Shown: one piece after another, positions 1 through 15,054 of the stretch | How positions within the stretch are numbered: position 1 is the first letter of the stretch | Layout of the letters: every line of letters begins with the position of its first letter | Origin: Kudoa neothunni | Taxonomy: Eukaryota > Cnidaria | Length of the DNA stretch: 64,000 nucleotides | Direction of reading: 5' to 3' | Assembly: GCA_964304625.1 (NCBI GenBank) | Contig: OZ199838.1 | Coordinates: forward strand, 11,284,001 to 11,348,000 | Position numbers and translations under genes: made by a program | The notes under the pieces: generated by a model | Databases searched by the model: none | Seen by the model: only the letters and a program-made list of their open reading frames with translations | What the model was told of the DNA's origin: nothing

Positions 1-2517
<2,517 letters not shown>

Positions 2518-4488
2518 CTCTTATGGAATATAACAATGAGTCTTTAAAGTCTAAATTTTGTTGAGATATAAATGTGTTTTCTATTTCCTACACGCTAACT
2601 ATACCGTAGCGGGATGGCTGAATTTCCTTTCGTATTTTTTGACGTGGGTTTGCAATATTAACTATTAGAACGTAGTATTTCTATTTCTAAAAATCCAGGA
2701 AGTTAAAACTTCAAACAAGAAATATTTAAAAGCTTTTCAAAATGTTTCCTTAAAATATTACAACATTTTTTAGATTAATCATATAAGAAAACTGAAAAAA
2801 TTTAACAATTAATTTTTGTCTCTTGTAAGACAAATTTACAAAAATCATAGGCGTATATTATTTCTAAATATAACCCAAATAAATCATAAATTTTTTAAAT
2901 GGAATCCACTTATATTAGCAGAGTTATTATTCAAAAGTAATATATTTAAAAATTACGTTGAGCTCGCTAAAAATAAAAATTTTTTTATTCGGACCTTGAT
3001 TAAATTATGTTTGATCGAAATAATTAAATATGATATTAATTTTATGGGATCCTTAATGTAAAGACTAATAATAGTAGCATAAATACAATAAACAAAATAT
3101 TGATGATTACTCTAAAACTGCGCTCCATGCGACAGTGTACTTAACACTTAAGAATTTTTTTTAAAGTTAACAAGAATTTTTCAAAATCATCTCTTAAATA
3201 ATTCAATAAAATCTGTTATCATTTTAAAAGACTGAAAATAGAGTATTATACATTTAATATGTACATCATCATACATGAAAATGTATACGTATATACATAT
3301 ATATATATATATATATATGGGATTTAGTCGTTATTTTTTAATATCAAGGAAAAACGAGACAATAAAATTATTCTCTATTAAATACGAATTTTCGCTAGAG
3401 TATAAGATGGCGCTTCCCGATTCTTTTTAGTTTCCGCACCCCTACCACTTATGAGGACAACTCCGCGTCCCTTCTAATAAAAGAGAAATAAAAATGGATT
3501 TATTTTTAGGCGGGAAAATGTCTCTACTTAAGTCACACGGAATGAAAAAAGCCGCCTACTCTGACAACAAAACAAATGTAAATAAAATAAATACAACTGA
3601 TAATAAATTAAATGTGTCTTTTTCTTGCATTTTTTGGACATGATCAAATGCAAACGAGGTCTTTTATTATATAAAGATGTGCATAAATCATAATTTGTAA
3701 ATTAACTAGATATAATATTTGTATGCAAAATATCATGTGAATAAGTGCACTTGCGCAGACTGTTGGATTTTGTTGCGTTTTTGCTTTGATTATCAATTTA
3801 AAAATTAGATGAAGGAAATAAATAAGCGACACAATCTTGAATGGAATGCTTTAGTTTATATAATTTTAGAGTGAAAATTGGTTCCAACTTAAAGTATACA
3901 AATTTAAAAATTTCGTTATAAAAACTTAATTTTGATATTTATTAAAATTTAATTCTTAGTTGTTTCTTAATTAACATAAAAAATAATAGTACCAATTCTA
4001 AGGATTCAGAATATTTAATAATTTGTTCATTTCTTCAACCAAAAGGTGAATATTTCATAAATGATTATTTCGGCCAATTAAGATTTAAACTTAATAATTT
4101 AAATATGAATAACGTAGGAATAAAATTCTATTTATGTTCTATATATGTAAAAATAGAAAATAGTAGCTCGACATCGTCAATTAATTTTTTGTAAAATTAA
4201 CCAAAAGACTTTTGGTTACCAGACTTAATTCAGATTCGATTGTGCCTATGCTTATACTTTCGAGAGAGAATCGATTATTTAGAATCGGATACATTAGATA
4301 CAAAGCATGATCGGCCGTCTAATTTAAATAGTTGATTGAAGGTTTGAGTCTCGCATCTCCATTAGGGAATATCAATTTTATAGGAATGTCGAGCCAAAAT
4401 TAAATATAGTTTTCTTATGTCACGCATTGATGTGTTCAGAATAATTTGAAATAACGACTTTATCACTTTTGAAGGGTTCAAATAGCTA
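2518..4488. other. Intergenic, no gene seen
   Basis: About 2 kb of very AT-rich DNA downstream of the PKC gene. Only short frames without recognisable domains occur. It contains a pure AT dinucleotide run at 3297-3318 and, at 4336-4372, a short tRNA-3'-half-like motif (GGTTTGAGTCTCGC) that recurs inverted near 60205-60245. Confidence 0.6.
3297..3318. repeat. AT microsatellite
   Basis: Eleven uninterrupted AT units. A second, longer AT tract at 10250-10279 directly abuts the left end of a Tigger element, as expected for a transposon that targets TA. Confidence 0.9.
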
Positions 4489-5170
4489 CGGTAGGCAACC
4501 GATAATACGCATTAAACAATACGCGTGCGACTATTTTTTTAAATTTTTTTATTTTTCATCATGGGTATTACACCTTTTAATTAAATAGAATAAAAAAATT
4601 AAGATTATCTGGCTGAAAAATAATTATTTATTTTTGTTATAATCACATTTATTGGTAAAATATTTCTATCCTTTTACACCGAGTTAAAATTTAGTGGTCA
4701 TTTCTAAAAAATTGTAAATACTATTTTACTTCTCATTCATTTTTAGCGCAATATGATTTTTTTCATATTTTTATCCTAAAATCTTTATTTATGTGCATCT
4801 ATAACACTCTTTTACTGGTAACTAACGTTGTGTTGAAATTAACTTAATTTAATTTTAATTTTCATGGAAATGATCATTTTTTGATAGATATCTCAAAATA
4901 CTTGTTCTATTCATTAAAAAATTCAACAGTCGGAATTAAAATTTTTCCCTTATTTCCAATAAAACAATTTAATCTACGTGACTTGGCCGAAAAATGCGTA
5001 TTATCGGATAGTCACGTGAGATAACAGATTGGTAGGTTCCTTGTTTAATTTAAAAATATTTGTAAGACTTTTATCTTTCTACAATTAAAAAAATATCATA
5101 AAACGTTTCACCTAATATAAACTTTGAATACGTCATATCGACGAAAGTGCGTATTATCGGTTACCTACCG
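4489..5170. mobile_element. Small non-autonomous DNA element with ~23-bp inverted ends
   Basis: The left end, CGGTAGGCAACCGATAATAC, is mirrored by the right end at 5148-5170, whose complement differs at about one base (CGGTAGGTAACCG). The left flank ends in TA; the right flank reads TG, so a TA duplication is only half preserved. An inner copy of the core (TGCGTATTATCGG) sits near 4993-5006. The interior has no transposase. The start CGGTAGGTAACC resembles CAGTAGGTAACC of the Tigger element at 10280, so it may be a pogo/Tigger-related MITE. Family assignment is inference. Confidence 0.6.
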
Positions 5171-5307
5171 TGATATAAACCGAAAAATTTTACGGCGATT
5201 ATCAAAAATCCGATTATGGATGAAAACCCCGGAAGCCGGAAATAAGCAGGCCATAAATTCAAAAAAACAAGCATACAAGCAAATATACATCCATAAAAAT
5301 AAAATGT

Positions 5308-8300
5308 TTAAAAAAGTTGTCTCAAAAATTCACAACAATCCAAATCGATCTGGTCCTCGTTGTAATCATGCATTTTTTTGATCACTTGGGTTAACAAATT
5401 GGAACAAGTTTTACGCGTGATTCCGAAATTTTTATTGAGGACCGCATCAAATATTTGTTGCCAAAAATTTTTGTCCCATGAGCGTTTCACGCTATTGGTT
5501 ATTTTCCAAGTGATACCATCCTTGGTGGTTACTTTGTAAGGTTTCATGTAGCTTTTGAACATTAGAACGTGGACGGATGCAATAATTCCGTACACATCAA
5601 CCTACCGACATCCAATTAGTATTGCAAAATTAAATTGATTTTAATGTTTAGTCGGTTACAGCAAATTTCCATGGTTTGTTTTCAATCATCTCGATACATT
5701 CGAAATCAGGTGTATTTGATTTTCCAATGAATTGTACATCGTCGCACGAGTCAAATAATGCAACATCAATACAGCGCCCAAAATCGATCAGCTTCAATGA
5801 CACCGCCCACTCATCCTTTTTGTTTATTGTTGTGGGGCTACAAATTACACACAAATCTAAATAGTGTGACCCAGAAAATCATTCATTACTCCATTAGAAG
5901 TATATTGTCAGGTTTTATATCTCCATGGAGGAAATTGCACTCATGCAACGTCGATATCATCTCTAATAGTTTCTTAAGAATTGTTAGCACGGTGGATTCA
6001 CTAATCTGATAGTTTGGGTGTTGTTTCAATCTATTACCCACATCCTAAACGATATACAATAATTTTGGTTGGATTAATTAATCGGCTATTTTACCAGTAA
6101 CGAAAGCGCTTTGTAATAACTATAAATCATAATCGATTTTGCCGGAGTTACAATTATACTACGGGGATTCATAAAATAAGAGCACTAAATTCACAAGTCA
6201 ATTATACGTGAACACTCTTCCCATTTTCCCCTTGACATTAAATGCAACAGAGGTGAAAGAATAATGAAATTATTGGTATGGTGGTTAATATTCAACAAAA
6301 TAATACTAAATTTATCGTCTCGGTTTCAAATGATTCACTACAATTTCCGAAGGTTGGTGTAATGGATAATCGCGAGTTCGAACCCCAGTTTAAAACGTGA
6401 TGGCGCCGTGCCGCTCTGCTGCTTCTCGCGCATATACATCAACTTTGATTACAACCTTTATAAGTTGTAACCAACGATTACAGTTAGAATTTTTTAGTAA
6501 GCAGCTTTTTTGTGATTCATTCCGCGATTGATACGAGAAATATATTTTTAAAGTTACACGGCGCATACGTGTTACATGTCTATCACAAAGGTCACCAAAG
6601 TTTGGGACTGGCGGGCCGGATTAAAATTTTTTTCAAAAACTTGTTATAAAAATTAAACAAACATAAGGAAATTTAGTTCTGGACGTGAAACATGAAACTG
6701 ATTTCGGTTCGATAACGGTGTATCCCGTCTCGGCAAAAAAAGAGTAATTGAAATCATACGAAATGCATTAAGATGTTTACCTGACAACGAATTCTTGAGT
6801 TAACCTTTAATATATTTCATTTTTGAGGCTTCAGTGGGATAACAAACGGCCTCTCGTCTAATGTATCATCGAAAAATGAGATATTAATCATATTGTTGGT
6901 TGTAATTAAGAATTACGATTTTTTCATGCGAAAATTTATTACTTATTAATTTAATTATATCCAAGTTGTGTGGATGCTAATAAATTGCGCCCTGATTGAG
7001 TTTTAAATTTTTTATTATTTTTTTAATAACCACTATTTGGATATAAATATATAATTTATAAAATACTGTACTGTACTGTATATAATACTAGAAAACATCT
7101 AATGAACGATGTGTATTCTCATCATTTAAAATTTACATTATAAAATCAATTAGACTCAATGTGATTAAAAATTAGGATAATCAATTATATGAATCTAATT
7201 TATAAGTTTAAATATCTAATACATTTACCTTATTAGAAACATTGGAGGAAAAAAACCTTGAAACATATCTTATTGATTTGTATATTTTATATTCGGAATC
7301 TTGCTACATTAGTATGTCGATCTTTTTTTATTTAAAAAACAATTAAATAAAATCATCATAAGTAATTAAAAGATAAGATTTAATCACGTTGATCTACTAA
7401 AGTAATGTATCGATGGCCTTCAAGGGAACCGATACGGTTAAGTGTACGCAAGCGCATTTGAGCATTAAGGGGAACACCGCGGGCCATACTTTGGTGATCA
7501 TTGGTCTATCATACGCTGGGGTTAAATTTGAAATATTGCAGTTGGTTCTTACAAATTTAATCTTAAATATCGTCACATGCGCACAATTAATTTTAGTCAT
7601 CAAACACCAATATTGATGATACAGTTAATTTTTTTAAATTTTCTATAATTAAAACTATACAAAGAAAATTAAATTGGATTACGTTAATAAATATTTTCCC
7701 TTAAATTTTACCACTCCAATAACTTCAGTCGTGTAAAAAATGTACCATCTGGGGAGCTTTTAAACTGACCCTTCTCCCCACTTCACGACAAGCATAAAAT
7801 TCATAGATTCCAAATAAGGCATTATCTTGAATCTGACAAAAAATCAATCACATCAAGTAGGATACAATCAACCAAACACACTTTCCAAGAGTTTCTTTTT
7901 ATTTTTGAAGAATCACGTGGAGCATTTTTAGGAAAACTAGTACGAACTAAAAACACACTAGCGAACCCGCCTTCACCAACAAATGATTCAACCAACCATT
8001 TTTCATTTTCTACAATAGAACCATTGAGTTCATATAAGTTAAAAGATAACAAGATTTAAAACTACCATAACAAAAAGTTTTCCCTATATCAATTTTGAAG
8101 GGTGTATCATCGCTAAAATGATGGAACCCTTCATAGTTTTTTATGTGTGGCGTGATCTTTTTGGCGATTTCAAGCTGAACCTTTTTATTGAATATATCTA
8201 TGAACTGATTATGTTGTTGCTCGCTACGCTTAGCAAAAAAGTCATTCAAGCTTTTAGCAATGCACGGAAGAGATTTTCTATGGGATGGGGATTGTACAAT

Positions 8301-9896
8301 GTTCGTAAACGAAGTAGCAGCAGTAGAAGATTTAAAAACAGGACGGTGAACCGTCTGCTCAGTATTATGAACTATTTTTGGTGGAATATTTTCTGCATCA
8401 CAAATCATCATCGAAACTGGTTTCACATTAGTTTTATTATCATCAAGATTTCTCAGGGATCCCAAAGACGTTGCATTAATGTTGGTGTTGGGAACAGATT
8501 CCTCGCTTGATGAGGTGGTTGCACGATATACAAAAGGAGTGGATGTCATTTGAGTGCTTAAAACCGATTTGAAATTAACACTATCTTCATGTGGATTTCT
8601 AATGGGGAAAATTTAGTCGAAATAATACCACATTCCGAATATAATCACATTGTGGAGGTAACAGATCTATGTTTAGGAGTGTATGCAGCCATCGATGTGA
8701 ATAGCTGTCTTTTTCCCATCGCCACACCTTTCTCATTAACGTAAGGTGTACTTTGATTGGTATTGAGATTAGTGGATTGATTATCTGACGGTTTTAGAGT
8801 GGAGTTGTTATCCACGTAGACTGAAAAGGCAGACTGATTGCCGATCGCATCCAAATGCTTCGGAGCTTCATACATTGTTTGATCATAGAGTGATGGTTGG
8901 GAGAAACAATTGGTGACAAAATCTTTTGCTTGCTGAACGAGCAATGTGGCTTGGTGCTGGTGCTTTTCTTGTATAGTCTCCTCTTCTACTAGAGAGTGTT
9001 CGGTGTGGTTAACCAATGTAATGGCACTTAGATCATTCATATAACTAAGATTAATGCTGTCATCACTAGTCATCAATTTTCTTCTATTCACAACCACAGG
9101 CGAATCTGTCATACGTGTATCTTCTTGTAAGGTACAGTTGATACTCAACAATCCAGTGGTAACATCCATTGTCACATCGGCCTCTTCTTTGTCCTCCAAT
9201 AGCCCAATCCAAATTGGTACCATTTCAATGTCTCTCTCGTAGTTAATGTCTGTGTTGTGTTTGCCCAACTTGTTAACACAATAATTAACGGCTTTTATCT
9301 CTTCCATTGAAATTTTATCTATGAGCTGATCGTAATTATTGTCATCCGTGACGCTGTTCGAGTAAAACATTATTTTCACCTATACAATAACAAATTTTAG
9401 TATGAAATCAACAAACGCCTAAAAACATTTCGTTTCTGAACAATCGAACTTATTTTGTCCTTGTAATTGGATTTGAATTGTCTGGCTTGTTCGCGTATCT
9501 TTTCCATCGGTACACAATCGTTGGCCACTGCTTTGGAAAACACATTTAAAACTTGATCCAACTTATCACGTTTTAACAACACATCCACCCATTGCACATA
9601 AAAATCAGCCATCTTCCTAAACAAATGCTTGTCGTATATCTTTTGATATATATCATTCGGATTAGGGAAACAGTCTGCATATCTACACCAAAGATTCATA
9701 TAATGAATATCTTTGGTTAAGGCTGATTCAAAATTTCGACAGGACACCAATGAAAATTCCAACGCAGACACAATCGATGTAATTGCAGTGTTACGTTCAG
9801 CCCATTCTATATACCTGTATATGATGAGTTATTGCTATAAATGGAATGGTACCAGCTGCAACAACTTACCCATTCACATTAACCATAATATTTTCT
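5308..9896 (-). CDS. BUB1: BUB1 spindle-checkpoint kinase
   Basis: Mitotic checkpoint serine/threonine kinase acting at kinetochores. Exons (minus strand): 9896-9880, 9814-9427, 9379-8649, 8598-8066, 8009-7882, 7832-7746, 6184-6095, 6044-5890, 5837-5660, 5601-5308; together 2,601 bases, 866 aa. The N-terminus is a Mad3/BUB1 homology domain (YIEWAERN, FYVQWVDVLL). The middle is Ser/Thr/Asn-rich with an ABBA-like Cdc20-binding motif FSVYVD (8810-8827, about residue 322); I saw no KEN box, which favours BUB1 over BUBR1/Mad3. The kinase has VGEGGFASVF, SKIKRNSWK, catalytic HGDIKPDN (about residue 700), LIDFG and NKPWKFAVDVYG. Key catalytic residues look intact. Nearly all introns are about 40-60 bp, but the one at 6185-7745 is 1,561 bp because of a hAT-type insertion. 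The start codon is the first in-frame ATG of a 17-bp exon; an additional upstream exon is possible because the N-terminus is short for the family. Confidence 0.9.
6356..6395 (+). repeat. tRNA-derived fragment (collapsed tRNA-Arg-like)
   Basis: Inside the long BUB1 intron, GGTGTAATGGATAA looks like the D-arm/A box of an arginine tRNA and is followed almost directly by a T-arm/B box GAGTTCGAACCCC. The anticodon arm is missing, so this is not a functional tRNA. It could be a SINE head or a deleted tRNA copy. Confidence 0.35.
6586..7503. mobile_element. hAT-type non-autonomous transposon in a BUB1 intron
   Basis: The left end CAAAGGTCACCAAAGTTTGG is mirrored by the right end (7487-7503), which on the complement begins CAATGATCACCAAAGTATGG. 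Both ends are flanked by the same 8 bp, GTCTATCA (6578-6585 and 7504-7511), a perfect target-site duplication of hAT size. The element is 918 bp with no transposase reading frame; the overlapping frames at 7397-7616 are just its GC-richer right arm read on both strands. It lies between the BUB1 exons ending at 7746 and starting at 6184. Confidence 0.85.
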
Positions 9897-10246
9897 ATTG
9901 TGGATGATTTAATTTTTTTTCTATATTTTCTAAATTAAAAAACCTTAAAACAGAAAATTTATGATATTCATGTGACTACTCTTCCTCCATCGTGCATATT
10001 CTCCAAAAATGTGCCGCCAACGTTATTGCGTGCGCATGTCACCATCTTGACCAACTGTATGACAGACATAAGGAAATTTATTCATTATCGTTGATAGCTC
10101 TATTTGTTTGCGATATTTAATTTTTATTGAATACTTTTTCGAAACAATATTTTAAAACTATACATAATTAAATCCCATGTATATTTATTGAGTAGTTTCG
10201 TCAAATTAGGTTATTATGATGTTTTTCATTGGTTGAAATGCAATAA

Positions 10247-10279
<33 letters not shown>
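9897..10279. other. Intergenic upstream of BUB1
   Basis: No coding signal. It should contain the BUB1 promoter (reading leftwards) and ends in the AT tract 10250-10279. No specific promoter element could be assigned. Confidence 0.5.
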
Positions 10280-10282
<3 letters not shown>

Positions 10283-11897
10283 TAGGTAACCTATTTCGCG
10301 TAACTTTTCAGCGTTAGGCGGATTTAGTGATGTGCCTTTTTTTACATTTATAATGTCTGAAAAAATTAAAAATGAGGAAATAATAAAACAAAAACATAAA
10401 TTTGTTGACTTTTTTTAAATATATTAAACAAGAGTGCAAAAATACTACTTTTAGTAAATTTTAGCCCCTTTCGATTACTATTCTAGATATCAACTTGATT
10501 AGGAAGAAAGATATAGTTTTATCTTATAAACTGGTTTGGTTACTTCAGAGAGAAAAAATTTAAAACAGTGTTCAAATAATGACATCGATACTATAGTATA
10601 TGACTAGGTGAATTATCTGAGATAAAAAAATTGAGCTATCTGATCATGATGTCGTACATGAAACGAACCAATTGACAAGATAATTGAACCTAAGCGTAGT
10701 AACGATCCATGATTGTTTCGTGGCTTTAAATCGCGATTTATTTTAAAAATATCACTGCTTGTGGTGATGTTGCTTATGTTGACTAAAGTTGTGTAGAAAA
10801 TTGGTAATTTAAATTGAATGACTAAGTCAAAGGTAACAACGATGACTGTATCAATAACCTTGAAGAAACTACACTATTTTACTAACAACATAGAGATCTA
10901 TTATTTTTCATGCTATGTTTCGTCGAGAGAAAAAAATCTAAAAAATAGTTACTGTTTTGCGACGTGCATCTACGCCTAGAGGTTGCATTGAATCTCTTGT
11001 GATTGGAAATCACAAAAACCATGTTGTTTTAAAAATGCTAAATAAAACATTTCTAGTAAAATACAAATCAAACAGGAAAGAATGAATGACTAGGGAATCG
11101 TTTAAGAAATATCTTCCTAATTTTAATAATGAATTCAAAACGACGTACAAGAAAGTTTTGCTACTTCTTAATAATGCTACTTGGCACGACAAAATTCATT
11201 CATCGAGTATCTCTCTTATATTCCTTACAAAAAATTCAACTAGCATTTTGCCACGATTAGACCATGGAAACATTTTCTTATTCAAATCAAATTACAAAAA
11301 TAATTTAATAGATAGCCATATTGCTGAAGTTAGCAGTGATATAAATACATCCTCCCAAGGTATGCTTTAAACATTGTTCCTAATTATAAATAATGGGACA
11401 GTGTTTCAAAGGATATTGTATTTAACTGATTCAGAAAATATGAGTTTCCTGCAGCCGATAAATAAGAGCATTCATTAAATATTAATTTAAGCAATAAATA
11501 ATTCTCAGCTGGAAATTCCGAGATTTTTCAAGAGGAAGTCATTATGTCTACATCAAAACACTTTGACGAGCTTGCTCCTTTAATTGTTGAATCTGCGGAT
11601 TCTGAAACCGAAAATTTAGGAGCGTCAGAATTTATATCAGAAAAAGATGTATTTAAATTTTTAAACAAGCAGAATAGACATACGATAGAGAGGAATTGAT
11701 TATCTAAACGAAATAATGACTTAAGATGATAAAATTACGATATACGTCTTTAAAAATATGAATAAAAATAACATCAAATAACATATTATTTCATTAAAAG
11801 GAAATGAATGTATAAATTAAATTAATTTCTTTAAAATAGGCATATCTTTTTATTTTGGCGTGCGCCGAAAGTTGCGGAAAATCGGCTACCTCTACTG
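10280..11897 (+). mobile_element. Degraded Tigger/pogo transposon
   Basis: Starts CAGTAGGTAACC and ends with an imperfect inverse (complement of the right end: CAGTAGAGGTAGCC), both bordered by TA, the target duplication of this superfamily. A 94-codon frame at 11086-11370 matches the C-terminal half of the DDE_1 domain: VLLLLNNA (second Asp replaced by Asn), then SLIFLTKNSTSILPRLDHG, where pogo transposases read LPPNTTSLLQPMDQG. Upstream, around 10990-11060, a phrase like IGNHKNHVVLKM fits the preceding block. Other parts are out of frame, so the copy is dead. Confidence 0.82.
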
Positions 11898-11917
11898 TAC
11901 AACAAATTAAAATAATC

Positions 11918-12000
11918 AACAGGTTCGATTTTGGTCGTGGTCGCTGATTTGGATTATGGCGACTATTCTACACTTTAACCGTTACCACTATTTATCGTCT
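11918..12000. repeat. Dispersed repeat, copy 1
   Basis: A stretch starting CAACAGGTTCG and running through GTCGCTGATTTG and ATTATGGC to CTTTAACC recurs in the same orientation at about 60270-60345. It lies just outside the Tigger and piggyBac elements, so it belongs to neither. Family unknown. Confidence 0.55.
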
Positions 12001-12239
12001 AATGCTTGCAATCAATGTGAATTATTTGTTTAAAATTGCTGTAATCAATAGTAAATAATTGATATTTAGAAATTGTGATAAAACACTAAAATCATAGTTG
12101 TCACTATCCAATTTAAGAATACATAAAAATTACTTCACTCAATTGAGTGGTATGACCTGTAAACATGATTACGAGAGAATAGAAGATAAATCTATTACTA
12201 CACTAAATATGTATAACAAATAGAATATCAACCTTTTAA

Positions 12240-14165
12240 CGGACCGAAAGAACTCTCGAACGGATTTTGGGGTCTGTGGGACCCCAGGTTTTTTTTGACT
12301 TAATCTAACTATAAAATTATGGAAATGTGATCCTTGAGTTATTAAAAAATTCTATTAACAAAATATTTAGGAAATCACACTTTATTTAATAAATTAATCC
12401 TCAATAATCCGATCTGGTGCTACTTTGCAGTCACTCGCGATGAATATTAATTAGCACACTTAGGAGAATCATGGCCAAATACATTCAAGAATAGGGTTTT
12501 TAAACAAATACGTTTGTAATATCAATATTTTTGTATTATTAACAATTCAGTTATGTATTAGAAAAAGTAAAGCTGCCTTAAAAATGATCACACTCTGACA
12601 ATGTGATAACTTAATTTTAACATTTCCTTACAAAATTGACCACTTTTTGTTCAAAGTTGAAATTTAATTTGATTTTTTTAGTATATATTGGAATCAGTTT
12701 TTATATAATTATTTTCGTTCATAGTTATTTCCAACTGTTGGATGTACAAAATTAAAACCAACTCATTTAAGAAATCACGTCTTAACATATTTTCCTCCTC
12801 GATGATATGTTTATATAGACAAGTACAATCGACCAATTTTAAGTTTATTATATAGAACCCACCATAGGTCACATTCAGCTAAATCAGCTGACGTCATGGG
12901 CATGCACTTCTTAAAAGAACGTCTTCCTTTGAGAGATAAAATAGCTTATCAACAGTAATGTCTTCACTAGGATAAAAACACAGGAAATATTTCAACCCAC
13001 ATGTCTAAATATGTTAAGACATGGACAAAATTTGTCTAATTCCTTCCTGCCTTTCGGACTTGATATTTGATCACCAAAATGTAGGAAACTTAATATTTGT
13101 TAAAAATAATTGAAGAGAAAGAACATACATGTGCTTTACTACCGACCGAGCTAAATAATTCAACATAGGTTCTTCTCTGTCCTTATGTACATCAGTTAAA
13201 ATTAGGGTTCTAGAAAATTTCCCCGGTTCAACATCATTTATGTTGGTCCGAGATTTATGAGAATGTAATTTTCAAATTACATTAGCATTCATTATTATCC
13301 TCTGACAAACAGCAACAGCAAAAAATATATTGAAACTATCCAAAATGTATTCTAGGCTCTCTAACAAACAAAAAGCAATTGGGCTAAGGACTACATTCCA
13401 TGATATTATAAACCGAATTTCTTGAAGATGGTGTATTACTTAGTTATAAAATTATTTCGCCTCTGTTGTTTGTAGAATTTATTGAAAACTCGGTTCCTGA
13501 TGTGCCATTCGAACATTTCGATACTTCAAATGTTGTTTCATCGAAATCGCTACCGAAAGGTCAGAATTTGTCATTGAAATGACCGGAACTGCTTTTCGTT
13601 ATCAAATACACTAGTTATTAAAAGGGAACATGTATTAAGTGAAACATTTTAAATTGCTTAAAAAATTTAATTTTACTTATATAAATTTTATTATTATCTA
13701 AAATAAAGAGAATATGTATACATAAACTTCCTTTTCTAATTTATTAGCTGTGATTACAGACAAATAACAAGGACATTTCAATGTCAGCGCAACGACATAT
13801 TACGGGGCTCCAGACGACTTTTCCCGTATCGAATTATCAGGGATTAGTTCGTGCAGTGATAAACGATTTTCTTGATATTGCATCGATAGAATTACTTGAT
13901 AAGTTAAGGATCATATTTCCATAATTTTATACTTAGATTAAGTTAAAAAAACCTGGGGTCCATTTGGATCTCAAAGTCCGATGGAAGATAGATTTTTATT
14001 TTCGTGTTATGTAATAGCAATTATAAACTACAAAATACATAAATATTTAATTTACATCAATATAGAAAAATAGCCAAGATTCCAGGCTTGGACATATATT
14101 AGAAAAATTTTATGGGCAATATAATGTGGCGCTGTGGTCCCACAGACCCTAAGTTCGTTAGAGGA
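12240..14165 (-). mobile_element. Degraded piggyBac-type transposon
   Basis: Flanked on both sides by TTAA (12236-12239 and 14166-14169), the invariant piggyBac target. The ends share an inverted subterminal block: GGGTCTGTGGGACC occurs at the left and, on the complement, at the right; a related GGGGTCC motif at 13957-13964 is another subterminal copy. On the minus strand, 12872-12678 encodes LYKHIIEEENMLRRDFLNEL, which looks like the C-terminal part of a piggyBac transposase (the R-R/K-x-F-L-x-E-L region). The rest of the transposase is not readable, so the element is inactive. Confidence 0.72.
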
Positions 14166-14169
14166 TTAA

Positions 14170-15054
14170 ATGAAGAATATTTAAACATCAAAACTAGTAA
14201 ATATACAAAAATAAAAAATCAGCGTAGTCGGTTTAGTTCGTTGTAACTGACATCGATTATAAGCACTATTCCGCATTTTAAAGACAATTTATTTATTGAT
14301 ACCTTAATGAATTTACTAATTTAATCGGTCTATGAATTGTTAACACGACTCATTTACGATTGAAGTATTATACTTCTACAAATTAATCAAAAAAATATCT
14401 GAACGAAGAATAATTTAATTCTATAATATTTTTAATGTTTAAAACAATTCAATAATCCAGATTAAACAGTATTATCTAATTGACTGCTTTAACTTATGGA
14501 GTTGGAACGTTTTAATCGGATAATCGATTAATATAATGTATCCAATGTCATTTATTAACAAATTAAACATTTAAGAATAATAACTGAAGCAATGTAGAAT
14601 TTGAAAGTAATTAAAAATTGATAATCTCTTCTAATCCTTACCTTTTGAGTATTTTTGAAAGAAAAATAATAACGACTCAAAGAATCCTGATATTTTCGTT
14701 GGGAGTGTGAATAGTAAACAATGACGTAGTATATTGTTTTAGATTTTTATTCTTTAGGTTGATGACGCATTACACATTAATTTTGAGTAATCTCACCAAG
14801 TCAATAATCTTATTAAAAAATATAGAGCACGACATCGATTCCAACTAATGAAAATGATGGTTTTGAGCCACAACTCCAATCACCATTTGGATAATGGTTA
14901 GTTGCGTCACAGATATCCGTCAATGTTAGTTAAACAACTAACCTTTTGTCGATAATATCGAATGGCCTCGCATCACCTCGGTACAGATTGAATAACTTAT
15001 TGGTGGCGAGATAATCTATTTAATTATTGGTGTAAGGAGGACCCTCTGCACAAA
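14170..15054. other. Intergenic upstream of citron kinase
   Basis: About 0.9 kb without genes, repeats or a recognisable promoter box. It must carry the upstream region of the citron kinase gene. Confidence 0.5.

Noticed and set aside
5838-5890. Apparent frame mismatch between BUB1 HGDIKPDN and DFG exons
   Set aside because: Using the acceptor at 5838-5839 instead of an upstream AG gives a 52-bp intron and a continuous frame.
6356-6395. Functional tRNA gene
   Set aside because: D-arm and T-arm motifs are adjacent with no anticodon arm or acceptor stem.
7397-7616. Overlapping 67-68-codon frames on both strands
   Set aside because: They coincide with the right arm of the hAT element and have no domain.
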